From positions 3,931 to 67,930 of the forward strand of contig CAZLOH010000030.1 of the NCBI GenBank assembly GCA_964561105.1: a stretch of DNA of 64,000 bases, written 5' to 3'. The position numbers were made by a program, and so were the translations under genes. This document shows, piece after piece, positions 7,618 through 16,743 of the stretch. The notes under the pieces were generated by a model. That model worked only from the letters and a program-made list of their open reading frames with translations. It was not told the origin of the DNA and did not search any database. Source of the stretch: JADLHS01 sp964561105. GTDB taxonomy: Bacteria; Verrucomicrobiota; Verrucomicrobiia; Limisphaerales; JADLHS01. The number at the start of each line of letters is the position of its first letter. Position 1 is the first letter of the stretch.

Positions 7618-8463
7618 TCATTTTCGTTCCCTGATCGGAGCAGTTCCAAGTGGCGTCCGGAGGGTGCGGGGTCTGGCCTCACCCTCGATCTGCACCTGCA
7701 CGGAATTGGACCCAATGCGCAAACAAGTCAGTCTCACCCACTGTCCGCCCGCGTTCACGGAGGCCTGCTCGCCTTCGGCCAGGGTGCGATTGCCGATGAT
7801 CGCCAGTTTTTCCCGGGTGGAGATGCTGACGCCCTGCAGGTGCAACCAGTTCGCGAGCCGGGAATCTTCCGCCGCGGGTGGCAACGGCCAGCGGCCTGTT
7901 TTCATGGCGGCGAAGACCGCCTTGCCCGCTTGAATGTCCTCGGAGGAAAGATCCAACGCCAGGCGGTTCATTTCCGTCCGCACCGTGTTGTCGCCCGCAT
8001 CGGCAAGCAAAGTGAGCCAGGCGTAGGCTTCGGAAAGATTGGTGGCGCAATTGTTGCCCGATTGCAGACAGTGCGCCAGGCTCCGCCACGCGCTCTTGTG
8101 GCCGTTGGTCGCCGCCATGTAGATCCAATTAAGCGCCGCCACCGGGTCCGCCGTGAGACTCTGGTTCGGCAGCGCCGAGCGCCGGCCGGTCAACAACAGG
8201 TTGCCCAACTGGAACTGTCCCTCCGCCGAATTCTGCCCGGCGGCAGCAGCGTACCAGCGGCGGGCATCCGCTGGCCGGCCGTTGGCCAGATAGGCCTCGG
8301 CGAGTTTGATTTGGGCCTGCGGCACCCCGCGTTCGGCCTGCACCTTAAGATCCCCGACATCTTCGGCGCCAGGTGACGGCGCGCCCTTGGTTGCCGCATT
8401 CTGACCCGCCGCAATGGTTGCCGCAATCACCAGACCGGTCAAAATGGCGGAGACTTTCATCAT
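7618..8463 (-). CDS. secreted Sel1-repeat (TPR-like) protein
   Basis: The 281-residue protein starts with a signal peptide (MMKVSAILTGLVIAATIAAG). Several Sel1/TPR-like units follow, for example AQIKLAEAYLANGRPADARRWY and AEGQFQLGNLLL. The C-terminal 70 residues change character (SISTREKLAIIGNRTLAEGE, VRVEIEGE-like end) and resemble the small beta domain seen in GspB/PilP-type secretion accessory proteins; that last point is an inference. It begins 4 bp after the thyA stop, so the two are probably co-transcribed. Adjacent ATG codons at 8463 and 8460 are both possible starts. Confidence 0.72.
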   Translation of the reverse strand: MMKVSAILTGLVIAATIAAGQNAATKGAPSPGAEDVGDLKVQAERGVPQAQIKLAEAYLANGRPADARRWYAAAAGQNSAEGQFQLGNLLLTGRRSALPNQSLTADPVAALNWIYMAATNGHKSAWRSLAHCLQSGNNCATNLSEAYAWLTLLADAGDNTVRTEMNRLALDLSSEDIQAGKAVFAAMKTGRWPLPPAAEDSRLANWLHLQGVSISTREKLAIIGNRTLAEGEQASVNAGGQWVRLTCLRIGSNSVQVQIEGEARPRTLRTPLGTAPIRERK

Positions 8464-8467
8464 GGCG

Positions 8468-9262
8468 TCAGACGGCCACCGGCGCCTTGATGGCCGGATG
8501 CGGGTTGTAGCCCACCAGTTCAAAATCCGCGAAGGTGAAGTCACCGATGTGCTTCACGGTCGGATTCAGTTTCATTGCCGGCAATGGGCGTGGTTCGCGC
8601 GTCAGTTGCAGTTTCGCCTGTTCGACGTGGTTCGCGTATAAGTGCAGGTCGCCAAACGAATGAACAAAGTCGCCCGGTTTCAAATCACAGACTTGCGCCA
8701 CCATCAAGGTCAGCAAGGCATAGCTCGCGATGTTGAACGGCACGCCGAGAAAGATGTCCGCGCTGCGCTGATAAAGCTGGCAACTGAGTTCGCCTTCGCT
8801 CACATAGAACTGGAACAACGTGTGGCACGGCGGCAGGGCCATGCCTTCGATCTCACCCGGATTCCACGCGCTGACGATGAGCCGCCGGCTGTCGGGGTTG
8901 GTTTTGATTTGCGCAATCACGTCCGCGATCTGGTTGAGACTGCGCCCGTCGGCGGTGCGCCAGTCGCACCATTGCGCGCCATACACGCGCCCGAGATTCC
9001 CATTCTCATCCGCCCATTCGTCCCAGATCGTCACGCCGTTGTCGTTGAGATACTTGATGTTCGTGTCGCCACGCAAAAACCAGAGCAGTTCATGGATGAT
9101 GGAGCGCGTGTGAATTTTCTTGGTGGTCAGCAGTGGAAAACCGTCGGCCAGCGGATAGCGCGCCTGCGCTCCAAAGACGGAATACGTGCCCGTACCCGTG
9201 CGATCCGCCTTGAACTTGCCGTGGTCCAACACGAGTCGCAGGAGATCGAGATACTGAATCAT
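8468..9262 (-). CDS. thyA: thymidylate synthase (folate-dependent, ThyA)
   Basis: At 264 residues it matches the length of E. coli ThyA. The enzyme methylates dUMP to dTMP using methylene-tetrahydrofolate. The signature is complete: DRTGTGTYSVFG, FPLLTTKKI, LWFLRGDTN, IWDEWADENGNLG, the catalytic Cys in PPCHTLFQFYV, QRSADIFLGVPFNIASYALL and the conserved C-terminal tail ending in APVAV. The ATG at 9262 gives the family N terminus MIQYLDLL; the longer frame is not supported. It lies upstream of the Sel1-repeat gene. Confidence 0.97.
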   Translation of the reverse strand: MIQYLDLLRLVLDHGKFKADRTGTGTYSVFGAQARYPLADGFPLLTTKKIHTRSIIHELLWFLRGDTNIKYLNDNGVTIWDEWADENGNLGRVYGAQWCDWRTADGRSLNQIADVIAQIKTNPDSRRLIVSAWNPGEIEGMALPPCHTLFQFYVSEGELSCQLYQRSADIFLGVPFNIASYALLTLMVAQVCDLKPGDFVHSFGDLHLYANHVEQAKLQLTREPRPLPAMKLNPTVKHIGDFTFADFELVGYNPHPAIKAPVAV

Positions 9263-9289
9263 GCCGTGGGAATACTTAACCAGCGGGAT

Positions 9290-9443
9290 TGGAAAGGCAC
9301 CAACAAAAAATTCCAAACATCAAAGATCAAACACCAAATAAAACTTCAATCCACCAATGGCGACGCTGCCGATTCTTGGAGGTCGAGGTGTGCCGGCTCT
9401 TTGGGATTTGGGTTTTGGCGATTGGTGTTTGCTAATTGTCGTT
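9290..9443. repeat. low-complexity intergenic repeat-like sequence
   Basis: Between the thyA start and the stop of the next gene is text made of short reiterated words, such as caaacatcaaagatcaaac on one side and tttgggatttgggttttggc on the other. The two halves are partly complementary. I see no gene here. Confidence 0.35.
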
Positions 9444-12179
9444 TCAGCCGGTCGGCAGTTTCTTCTCGGTCACGGCTGCTTCCGCTGGCGTCAGCCTGTC
9501 CAGCTCAACCCGGATGGGAGCGGGCTTGGTTTCGGGCGCGGCAGCGGGCGTGGCCACAGGTTGCGCGACGGGCATTTTGATCAGTTGCAATTCCTTCGCC
9601 AGTTCGTCGAGGAACACCACGACCAGGCTTTGCAACTTGCGCTTTTGGCGATGGAGAAAATACGCGAACGACGGCAGCGTGATCCCCAGCAACGCCACCC
9701 ACAGCAGCGCGTGTCCGACAACGCCGGCCATGATGGTCTCCGCCGCCACCAACAACCAGAGCAGCACATGGGCGGGCAGCGACCACCGCGCCCGCAACCG
9801 GCAGCGCAGGAGTTGCCGCCCGCGCGGATGATCCTCGGCCACGGTGATCAGTTGCACCGTGCTCCAGCGATTGCCGAAAATCTCCACGTCAAACTCGCTC
9901 CAGCCAATGTCCGAACGATTCGGCCATCCGCACCGGTCCAGTTCGCGCACCACGCGCCCGACGAAATCCACACGCTCCATCCGGCGCTCGGACCAGTAAC
10001 TGACTTCGGCCAGCGAACCGGCCCCCTCGCGCAGCGCCACCGAATCCAGCGTTTCGCGACTCGAGCCGGCGGGCAGACGCGCGGCCAGCCGGCCTTGATA
10101 CCGTTCCCAACCGCGCGCGATGGGTTGCAAAAAAAACAACAACACCACCAGCGGACGCGACCACCAGCGACGCCGGCCTTTCGGCAACGTGGCCTGCGCG
10201 CCCGCCGCCAGGCAAACCGCCAGAGGTAACAACAAGCTCACCGCCGCCAACGGCAACAACACGTGAAACGCCACCGAGAGCACCCACAACGGCAGCGTGA
10301 TCAGGACGTGATATTCAAACGTGGTCAACAGCATCAGCATTGTGGCGGGCTCGGACGCATAAAGCGTTTGAAACGGCGCGCTGCCAAACACACCGCGATA
10401 GATGATGGGCGCGCGGAGCAACGGTCCGAATTTGGCCGGCGTGTAAATCTGCCCCCGCCACACGCTCCCGCCGAGCGCGTTGAAGTATTCGGGATGTTTG
10501 CGCACCAGCAACGCCTCGGCCGCACCGTAGCCGCGTTGCTGCTTCAAATACGCCGCCACCGTCGAACGCCGGTAGTGCCACACAAACGCCGCGGAGCTGA
10601 AACCAATCTTGTAGCCCGCCTGCTGCAACCGCCAGCAGAGGTCCACGTCGTCGCCCGCCTGGTGGAAGATCGGATCGAACCCGCCGATCGCCGCGAGCGC
10701 GCTTTTGTCGAACGCCATGTTGCAGCCGGGAACGTGTTCGGCCTGCCGATCATCCAGCATCACATGCGCGGGGCCACCGGGTGAAACCATAACCGCCGCC
10801 GCCACGGCAGAATCCTCCGGCGGCAGCAGGTTCGGCCCGCCCACGCCGGCGAACTCACCACCGAGCAAGTCGGCCACGAGGTAATACAACCAGTCCTCGT
10901 CTGCGCGGCAGTCGGCATCCGTGAAGGCGATGATTTCGCCCTCGGCGGCGGCAATGCCGGTGTTCCGCGCCACCGAGAGACCGAGGTTGGTGGGATGACG
11001 GAAATAGCGGAACTTCCCCCACGCATCACTGGCCACCAATTGATGTGGCGCGCCTTTGGGCGCGGTGGCCGGTTCGGAAGCATCGTCCGGCGTCGCTGCC
11101 TCCGGCGTCCCCCTCCGACGGAACTGCTCGGCCAGTTGCGAGGTTGAGTCCGTCGAACCATCGTCCACGAGGATGATTTCGTAGTCGGGATAGTTCAACC
11201 GGTGCAGCGATTCGAGACAACCTTTGAGTGTGCGGTCGGCGTTGTAGCTAGCGACGACGATGGAAACCTTCGGTTTGCGCGCCAGCGGAAAGCGCGGCGC
11301 GGCGCGAAACTGGGCCTGGACGACGGCAAAGGATTCCTTGCCCTCACGGGCCGGCGTCGTCAGGCCCATTTGCCAGTCGGTGACGGGCTGGCCGCCGCGA
11401 TGCCAGTCGTCGGTGAAACTGAACACCACCGCGCCCGCCAGCCCGCCGCGAAACGCAAGCTCGATCTGCCACGCCAGCATCCGGCACTTGGCCGCCTCGC
11501 CCTCGCGCAACGAGTCCACGCCAAACTCACCCAGCACCAGCGGCTTCGCCTCCGCGATCAACTGCAAGCGGGCGAGGTAGCTTTTGAACGGCTGCGGCTG
11601 GTGCAAATAAACATTGAAGCAGATGAAATCGAGCGACTGTGGACGGAGAAATTCCGTGGGCGGATAATTGGCGTAGGTACAGAGGCAGCGCGGATCGAGA
11701 CGTTTGGCTTCCGCCACCAGTTCATCAATAAATTCCGCCACGCGCGGCGCGCCGCTCCAGCGCACCATGTCGGCCGCGATCTCGTTGGCGACGCAAAAGG
11801 CAAACACCGCCGGATGTTGGGCGCACGCCAGCACCGTGTGGCAGACCGCCTGGCGGGCGGCCGCCCGGCGCGCGCTGTCATCCAGAAACACCAGATGCTG
11901 ATCCCACGGGATGTCCACCCACAGCAACAGGTCGTGCTGCGCGGCCAGATCCAAAAACCAGCGCGGCGGAGGGTGATAGACGCGCAGCAGGTTCGCGCCC
12001 AGTTCGCGGGCGAGCGCAAAGTCGCGCGCGGTCTGCTCCGGTGAAGCAAAGGTTTCGCCCGCCGCATTCGGCGCGAACGGACCATAGGCCACACCCTTGA
12101 GATAAAGTTTCTCGGCGCCGCGGCGAAAAAATTTTCCGTCCACCGTGACGCGGGGACGGTTGGCGAACAGATCAGCCAT
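9444..12179 (-). CDS. glycoside hydrolase-like / family 2 glycosyltransferase fusion
   Basis: The 911-residue protein has at least three parts. Residues 1-300 form a (beta/alpha)8 glycosidase-like domain (YLKGVAYGPFAPN, FCVANEIAADM with a clan-A Asn-Glu pair, VLGEFGVD as possible nucleophile). Residues about 300-560 are a GT-A family 2 domain (VSIVVASYNADRTLKGCLES, EIILVDDGSTDST, the DxD-type AFTDADCRAD and GDDVDLCWRLQQAGY). The C-terminal third holds hydrophobic membrane segments (ITLPLWVLSVAFHVLLP, LLFFLQPIA, LWVALLGITLPSFAYFL). It may build or remodel an exported polysaccharide, but the substrate is unknown. The gap after it (12180-12331) shows no gene. Confidence 0.83.
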   Translation of the reverse strand: MADLFANRPRVTVDGKFFRRGAEKLYLKGVAYGPFAPNAAGETFASPEQTARDFALARELGANLLRVYHPPPRWFLDLAAQHDLLLWVDIPWDQHLVFLDDSARRAAARQAVCHTVLACAQHPAVFAFCVANEIAADMVRWSGAPRVAEFIDELVAEAKRLDPRCLCTYANYPPTEFLRPQSLDFICFNVYLHQPQPFKSYLARLQLIAEAKPLVLGEFGVDSLREGEAAKCRMLAWQIELAFRGGLAGAVVFSFTDDWHRGGQPVTDWQMGLTTPAREGKESFAVVQAQFRAAPRFPLARKPKVSIVVASYNADRTLKGCLESLHRLNYPDYEIILVDDGSTDSTSQLAEQFRRRGTPEAATPDDASEPATAPKGAPHQLVASDAWGKFRYFRHPTNLGLSVARNTGIAAAEGEIIAFTDADCRADEDWLYYLVADLLGGEFAGVGGPNLLPPEDSAVAAAVMVSPGGPAHVMLDDRQAEHVPGCNMAFDKSALAAIGGFDPIFHQAGDDVDLCWRLQQAGYKIGFSSAAFVWHYRRSTVAAYLKQQRGYGAAEALLVRKHPEYFNALGGSVWRGQIYTPAKFGPLLRAPIIYRGVFGSAPFQTLYASEPATMLMLLTTFEYHVLITLPLWVLSVAFHVLLPLAAVSLLLPLAVCLAAGAQATLPKGRRRWWSRPLVVLLFFLQPIARGWERYQGRLAARLPAGSSRETLDSVALREGAGSLAEVSYWSERRMERVDFVGRVVRELDRCGWPNRSDIGWSEFDVEIFGNRWSTVQLITVAEDHPRGRQLLRCRLRARWSLPAHVLLWLLVAAETIMAGVVGHALLWVALLGITLPSFAYFLHRQKRKLQSLVVVFLDELAKELQLIKMPVAQPVATPAAAPETKPAPIRVELDRLTPAEAAVTEKKLPTG

Positions 12180-12331
12180 CCTCTTCAGACGTTGTCGGTT
12201 TCCGATTTAGTCACAGGAATTCGGATACCAAACGCTTCGGAGCGGCGCAAGCCGGAGCGAGCCGGGCGAAAAAATCCACCCAACACCCGCCCCGACGCCA
12301 GCCACCGGGACGCATCTCAGTTTCCTGCAGC

Positions 12332-12485
12332 CTCTCATTAGCACCCGGCTTCAGCCGGGTGAACAGCGTCAGCCAGACGAGGCAACGGTTTTAACCGTTT
12401 CCCCTGGCCGACCGAGGGAAGCCGTTGAAACGGCTTGGCCTCTGGCCCGTCACCAACACCGGCTGAAGCCGGGTGCTAATGAGAG
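12332..12485. repeat. 154-bp palindromic element with nested hairpins
   Basis: The outer arms are near-perfect inverted copies: ctctcattagcacccggctt on the left and aagccgggtgctaatgagag on the right. Between them lie cggttttaaccg and the pair gggaagccgttgaaacggctt, again self-complementary. It is the only visible content of the 12180-12544 gap. Confidence 0.8.
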
Positions 12486-12544
12486 CGAAACACCACGGCA
12501 ATACACTGAGGTGCGCCCAGCCACCGCTGACTTCGGGAAGCGCA

Positions 12545-12573
12545 TGGACACTCCGACGCCGGTCGGGTATGGT
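12545..12573 (+). promoter_or_regulatory. promoter for the first DUF1080 gene; fixes a GTG start
   Basis: TGGACA (12545-12550), 17 bp, then TATGGT (12568-12573), then 6 bases to the GTG at 12580. The upstream in-frame ATG at 12544 would lie inside the -35 region, so it is not the start if this promoter is real. Confidence 0.58.
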
Positions 12574-12579
12574 CGGCGC

Positions 12580-13332
12580 GTGAAATCCCGTTTGTCGTCG
12601 TTGGTGAGCAGTCGTGTGCCGTCCGAGGGCGCACGCGTTCTCTGTCTGCTGCTGGTGGCGGCCGGTTGCGCCACGCCGCCAGGCAACCCGGGCGACGGGC
12701 CAGTGACGCTGCGGGATCAATCGAGCCATCCCGCCTTTTCCGGCGCGCGACACGAGGCGTACGACAAAGTTTTCCGCGGCTGGCATGAGCCGCAATTCCC
12801 CGGCAAGGAATGGAAGGTCGAAGGCGCGGTATTGCAAAGTCTGGAAGGACCGGACGTGGACTTGATCACGCGAGACCAGTTTGAGTCCTTCGTCCTCGAC
12901 GTGGATTGGAAGGTCAGCCGCGGCGCCAACAGCGGCATCCTCTACGGCGTGGCCGAGGAAACCGAGCGTACGTTCTGGTCCGGGCCGGAATACCAGATCA
13001 ACGACGACCCGCACCACGACGACGGCAAGGTGCCGGTGACTTCCGCCGGCGCGTTGTATGACCTGCTGCCGCCGAACGACCGGAAGCATCTCCAGCCAAC
13101 CGGCGATTGGAATCACTCCCGGATCGTCAGTCGCCACGGGCGGATCGAGCACTGGCTGAACGGCGAAATGATTTTGGAATATCACTGGAACGATCCGGCG
13201 ATGCGCCGGCTCATCCAGCAAAGCAAATTCAAGGACAGCCCGTTGTTTATGAAAACCTTGAACGGTCATCTGGCGCTGCAACATCACGGAGCCGACGTTT
13301 GGTTCTGGAACATTTCCATCACCCGCCTGTGA
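12580..13332 (+). CDS. DUF1080 (3-keto-disaccharide hydrolase-like) lipoprotein
   Basis: The protein has 250 residues with a GTG start. A lipoprotein signal ends in LLLVAAGCA (lipobox Cys), so it should be membrane anchored outside the cytoplasm. The rest is a single DUF1080 jelly roll: FRGWHEPQFPGKEWKVEGAV, WKVSRGANSGILYGV, WSGPEYQINDD, GDWNHSRIVSRHGRIEHWLN and a C-terminal LALQHHGADVWFWNI. The family is abundant in Verrucomicrobiota and Planctomycetota and is linked to hydrolysis of glycosidic bonds in 3-keto sugars. Its stop overlaps the GTG of the next gene. A similar 250-residue gene sits at 18161. Confidence 0.85.
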   Translation: MKSRLSSLVSSRVPSEGARVLCLLLVAAGCATPPGNPGDGPVTLRDQSSHPAFSGARHEAYDKVFRGWHEPQFPGKEWKVEGAVLQSLEGPDVDLITRDQFESFVLDVDWKVSRGANSGILYGVAEETERTFWSGPEYQINDDPHHDDGKVPVTSAGALYDLLPPNDRKHLQPTGDWNHSRIVSRHGRIEHWLNGEMILEYHWNDPAMRRLIQQSKFKDSPLFMKTLNGHLALQHHGADVWFWNISITRL

Positions 13333-14159
13333 ACGAAAGCAAACGCTCACCGCTGCGCTCTCAAACCGTGCTGCCGCCGGGCTGGGAATTGCGCATCGCG
13401 AGCGACTACGAATCGGGCAGCCGCCTGGCCGCCGAATGGCTTGCGTCCGCCATGCGCGAACGGCCGGACCTGCTGCTGTGCGCGGCCACCGGCCACAGCC
13501 CAACGCGAACCTACGAACTTTTGGCCGCGTCCTTGATTTCTACCCGCGTCCCGACTGACCGGCTGCGTCTCCTGCAACTGGATGAGTGGCTCGACTTGCC
13601 GTCAGACCATCCCGCCACCTGCCGGGCGCATCTGCGAAAGTTGCTGGTTCAACCACTGGACATTGATGCCGCGCGCTTTGTCAGCTTTGCGAGTGACGCC
13701 GCCGCGCCCGAATCGGAATGTAATCGAATCGAAACATGGCTGCGCGCCAACGGCGCGATTGACGTCTGCGTGCTGGGTCTGGGAATCAACGGCCATCTGG
13801 GTTTCAACGAACCCGCGGACGAACTGACGGCGGATTGTCACGTCGCGCGACTGACGGCGGAGACCAGGTCGCATCCGATGCTCGTCGGGTCGGGCGGGCG
13901 CCCGGAGCGCGGATTGACCCTGGGTATGCGCGGCATCCTCACGGCGCGCTCCATTTTGCTGCTCGTGTTCGGCGCAGCCAAGGCCGCGCAACTGGCGCGA
14001 CTTCTGACGGACGGCCTTTCCACCCAGTTTCCCGGCTCGTTCCTGACGCTGCATCCGCGCGTGGTTTGTGTCTGCGATGAAGCCGCCGCGGCGCAACTGC
14101 CAGAGGATGTGCGGCGAAAGTCCGTGCTTAACGGCGCTACTCTGTTATCCGTTGCCTGA
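13329..14159 (+). CDS. nagB: glucosamine-6-phosphate deaminase family protein (NagB paralogue 1)
   Basis: The 276-residue protein of the NagB/6-phosphogluconolactonase fold begins at a GTG overlapping the DUF1080 stop. That suits translational coupling, although the frame is open to 13107. The active-site pieces are present: LLCAATGHSPTRTY (phosphate loop), LLQLDEWLDLP (Asp-Glu), VLGLGINGHLGFNEPAD (catalytic His and Glu). The family converts glucosamine-6-phosphate to fructose-6-phosphate and ammonia. It differs clearly from the second paralogue at 20438, so the two may have different substrates. The overlap suggests co-expression with the DUF1080 lipoprotein. Confidence 0.85.
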   Translation: MNESKRSPLRSQTVLPPGWELRIASDYESGSRLAAEWLASAMRERPDLLLCAATGHSPTRTYELLAASLISTRVPTDRLRLLQLDEWLDLPSDHPATCRAHLRKLLVQPLDIDAARFVSFASDAAAPESECNRIETWLRANGAIDVCVLGLGINGHLGFNEPADELTADCHVARLTAETRSHPMLVGSGGRPERGLTLGMRGILTARSILLLVFGAAKAAQLARLLTDGLSTQFPGSFLTLHPRVVCVCDEAAAAQLPEDVRRKSVLNGATLLSVA

Positions 14160-14193
14160 ATCAAATTCCCTCAACCTTCAACCCACCAATCTC

Positions 14194-15540
14194 ATGAAAC
14201 ACTCCTCACCCAAAAGTCGCCGGGAATTTTTGCGCGACACCGCGCTGATCGCCGCTGGATTCACCACCGGCGGCCTGCTGGCCGGCTGTCGCACGCGCCC
14301 CCGGCCCGTGACGAACCGAAAGTTGAATCTCGGTTTCATCGGCGTCGGCGGTCGCGGGGGCGACAATCTCAACGAACTCGGTTCGGAAAACATCGTGGCT
14401 TTTGCCGACGTGGATTCCCGCATGGGCAAACCGGCCTACGAGAAATACCCTCAGGCAAAACGCTACCGTGACTTTCGCGAGATGCTGGACCGGGAGAAAT
14501 CCCTCGACGCGGTCGTGGTCAGCACGCCGGATCACTTTCATGCCTACGCGGCCATTACCGCCATGCAGCATGGGCTGAACGTGTATTGTGAGAAGCCGCT
14601 CGCCCACTCGATTTATGAAGTGCGCCGCATGCAGGAAGTGGCGCGGCGGACTGGCGTGGTCACGCAAATGGGCCAGCAGGGTCACGCAATGGAAGGCTCG
14701 CGCCGCGCCGTCGAAGTCATTCGCTCGGGGGCCATCGGCGAGGTGAAGGAACTGCACGTCTGGACGGATCGCCCAGCTGGTTGGTGGCCGCAGGGCGTGG
14801 ATCGTCCGGTCGAAACACCGCCCGTGCCCGAGCAGCTGGACTGGGACCTCTGGCTCGGGCCGGCGCCGTATCGGCCGTACCATCCGATTTACGTCCCGTT
14901 CAAATGGCGTGGGCGTTGGGATTTCGGCACGGGTGCGATTGGCGACATGGGCGTTCACAATCTGGATACCGCGTATTGGGCGCTCGAATTGGGCGTGCCC
15001 ACCTCCGCGCAGGTGGTGGACTCGGATCGGAAGACCGAGGATTGCCCGCCGCTGTGGAGCATCCTGCAGTTGGATTACCCCGCGCGCGGCAAACGCCCGC
15101 CGGTGAAACTCCTGTTCTATGATGGCAAGCACCTGCCGCCGGCGGACTTGTTTTACGGCGAGGAAATTCCGACGAACGGATCGCTGATCATCGGCAGCGA
15201 AGGCACCTTGTTCACGCGCACCTGGCATGGCGGCGCGAGCAAGGAAGACATGTTCCTGTTGTTGCCCAAAAAGAAATTCCTTGGCTACGAACCTCCGGCC
15301 ATCACGTTGCCCCGGACGCGCGAGCACCATTACGAATGGGTCGAGGCCTGCAAAGGCGGGCCGCGCACGCAGTCGGATTTCGCTTACGCCGGCACGCTGA
15401 CCGAGGGTTTGCTGGTGGGCGCGCTGGCCTTGCACACGGGCCGGCGGATTGAGTGGGACGCGAAAAACATGCGGGCGGTCAATTGTCCAGAGGCCACCCC
15501 ATACATCAAACCCAGGTTCCGCCCGGGCTGGGAGGTTTGA
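14194..15540 (+). CDS. TAT-exported Gfo/Idh/MocA family oxidoreductase
   Basis: The protein has 448 residues. The N terminus SRREFLRDTALIAAGFTTGG followed by LLAGC is a twin-arginine signal with a lipoprotein-like Cys, so a folded, cofactor-loaded protein is exported. A Rossmann domain follows (LNLGFIGVGGRGGDNL, VVVSTPDHFHAYAAI, VYCEKPLAHSIYEVRRM). The EKPLA motif is the hallmark of this family of NAD(P)-linked sugar dehydrogenases. The C-terminal domain carries FGTGAIGDMGVHNLDTAYWA. The ATG at 14194 places the RR motif at residues 8-9. It lies 34 bp after the NagB-like gene and may share its transcript. Confidence 0.9.
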   Translation: MKHSSPKSRREFLRDTALIAAGFTTGGLLAGCRTRPRPVTNRKLNLGFIGVGGRGGDNLNELGSENIVAFADVDSRMGKPAYEKYPQAKRYRDFREMLDREKSLDAVVVSTPDHFHAYAAITAMQHGLNVYCEKPLAHSIYEVRRMQEVARRTGVVTQMGQQGHAMEGSRRAVEVIRSGAIGEVKELHVWTDRPAGWWPQGVDRPVETPPVPEQLDWDLWLGPAPYRPYHPIYVPFKWRGRWDFGTGAIGDMGVHNLDTAYWALELGVPTSAQVVDSDRKTEDCPPLWSILQLDYPARGKRPPVKLLFYDGKHLPPADLFYGEEIPTNGSLIIGSEGTLFTRTWHGGASKEDMFLLLPKKKFLGYEPPAITLPRTREHHYEWVEACKGGPRTQSDFAYAGTLTEGLLVGALALHTGRRIEWDAKNMRAVNCPEATPYIKPRFRPGWEV

Positions 15541-15624
15541 GACGGAACTCTTGTTGAGTGATCGCCGGTGGTGACTTTCACAGATCGAGACCGCTGCTGA
15601 AGTGATCGAACGGAAAATGGAAGT

Positions 15625-16710
15625 ATGAAAGACAAAGTCAAAGTCGGAATCATTGGATCGCAATTCATCTCGGCCATTCACGCCGAATCGCTGGCGCGTT
15701 GTCCGTCGGCGGAAATGTTCGCCGTCGCCTCGCCGACGCCGGGTCACGCCGAAAAGTTCGCGCAGACCCACCGCCTGCCACATGCCTTCACCGACTACCA
15801 CGAACTGCTGGCCGTGCCGGAGATCCAAATGGTGGTCATCGGCATCCCGAACCATTTGCATTGCGAGGCCGTCGTGGCCGCCGCGCAAGCGGGCAAGCAC
15901 ATCGTCATTGAAAAACCGTTTTGCCTGAACCTGGCCGAAGCCGACCGGATGATTACCGCGGCGCGGCGGGCCGGCGTGAAGCTGATGTACGCCGAGGAAT
16001 TATGTTTCGCCCCAAAATATGTCCGGCTGAAACAACTGCTCGATTCCGGCGCGCTGGGCGCACCGACGTTGCTCAAGCAGTCGGAAAAACACGACGGCCC
16101 GCACGCGCCGCATTTCTGGGACGTGGAACGCTCCGGGGGCGGCGTGTTGATGGACATGGGTTGTCACGCCATCGAATTTTTCCGCTGGCTGCTCGGGCGT
16201 CCGCCCGTGAAATCGGTTTACGCCCAGATGAGCACGCAGGTTCACCAGGCCAAAACTCGCGGCGAGGACAACGCCTTGTTGATTCTCGAGTTCGCCAACG
16301 GCGTGATTGCGCTGGCGGAGGAGAGCTGGACCAAACTCGGCGGCATGGATGACCGCGCGGAGGTTCACGGGTCGAAGGGCGTCGCCTACGCGGACTTGTT
16401 GCATGGCAGCTCCATCGAGACTTACAGTTTGGACGGTTACGATTACGCGGTCGAGAAGGCCGGTTCGACGAAAGGCTGGTCGTTCACGATTTACGAGGAG
16501 GCTTACAACTACGGCTTCCACCAGGAGATGGCGCACTTCGTGGATTGCGTGCAAAACGACCGGCCGCCGCTCGTCACCGGCGAGGACGCTCGCGCGGTGC
16601 TGGAAATCATCTTTGCCGCCTACGAATCCGCCCGCACGGGTCGCAAGGTGGAACTGCCCTTCCCCACCCCGGCCGCCAAACCAATTGATCTCTGGAAACC
16701 ACCGCGCTGA
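15625..16710 (+). CDS. Gfo/Idh/MocA family oxidoreductase (cytosolic)
   Basis: The 361-residue protein has no export signal. The Rossmann motif is KVGIIGSQFISAIHAESLA, the family lysine is in VIEKPFCLNLAEADRM, and the C-terminal alpha/beta domain has GGGVLMDMGCHAIEFFRWLL with the usual Asp-x-Gly-x-His. It is likely an NAD(P)-dependent oxidation or epimerisation enzyme for a sugar or inositol; the substrate cannot be read from the sequence. It lies 84 bp after the TAT-exported relative. The purine-rich ggaaaatggaagt just before the ATG could act as a ribosome-binding site, which is unusual in this window. Confidence 0.9.
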   Translation: MKDKVKVGIIGSQFISAIHAESLARCPSAEMFAVASPTPGHAEKFAQTHRLPHAFTDYHELLAVPEIQMVVIGIPNHLHCEAVVAAAQAGKHIVIEKPFCLNLAEADRMITAARRAGVKLMYAEELCFAPKYVRLKQLLDSGALGAPTLLKQSEKHDGPHAPHFWDVERSGGGVLMDMGCHAIEFFRWLLGRPPVKSVYAQMSTQVHQAKTRGEDNALLILEFANGVIALAEESWTKLGGMDDRAEVHGSKGVAYADLLHGSSIETYSLDGYDYAVEKAGSTKGWSFTIYEEAYNYGFHQEMAHFVDCVQNDRPPLVTGEDARAVLEIIFAAYESARTGRKVELPFPTPAAKPIDLWKPPR

Positions 16711-16743
16711 AGCACCCGTCCGTGGCGGTGGGCCAGCGTTGAC

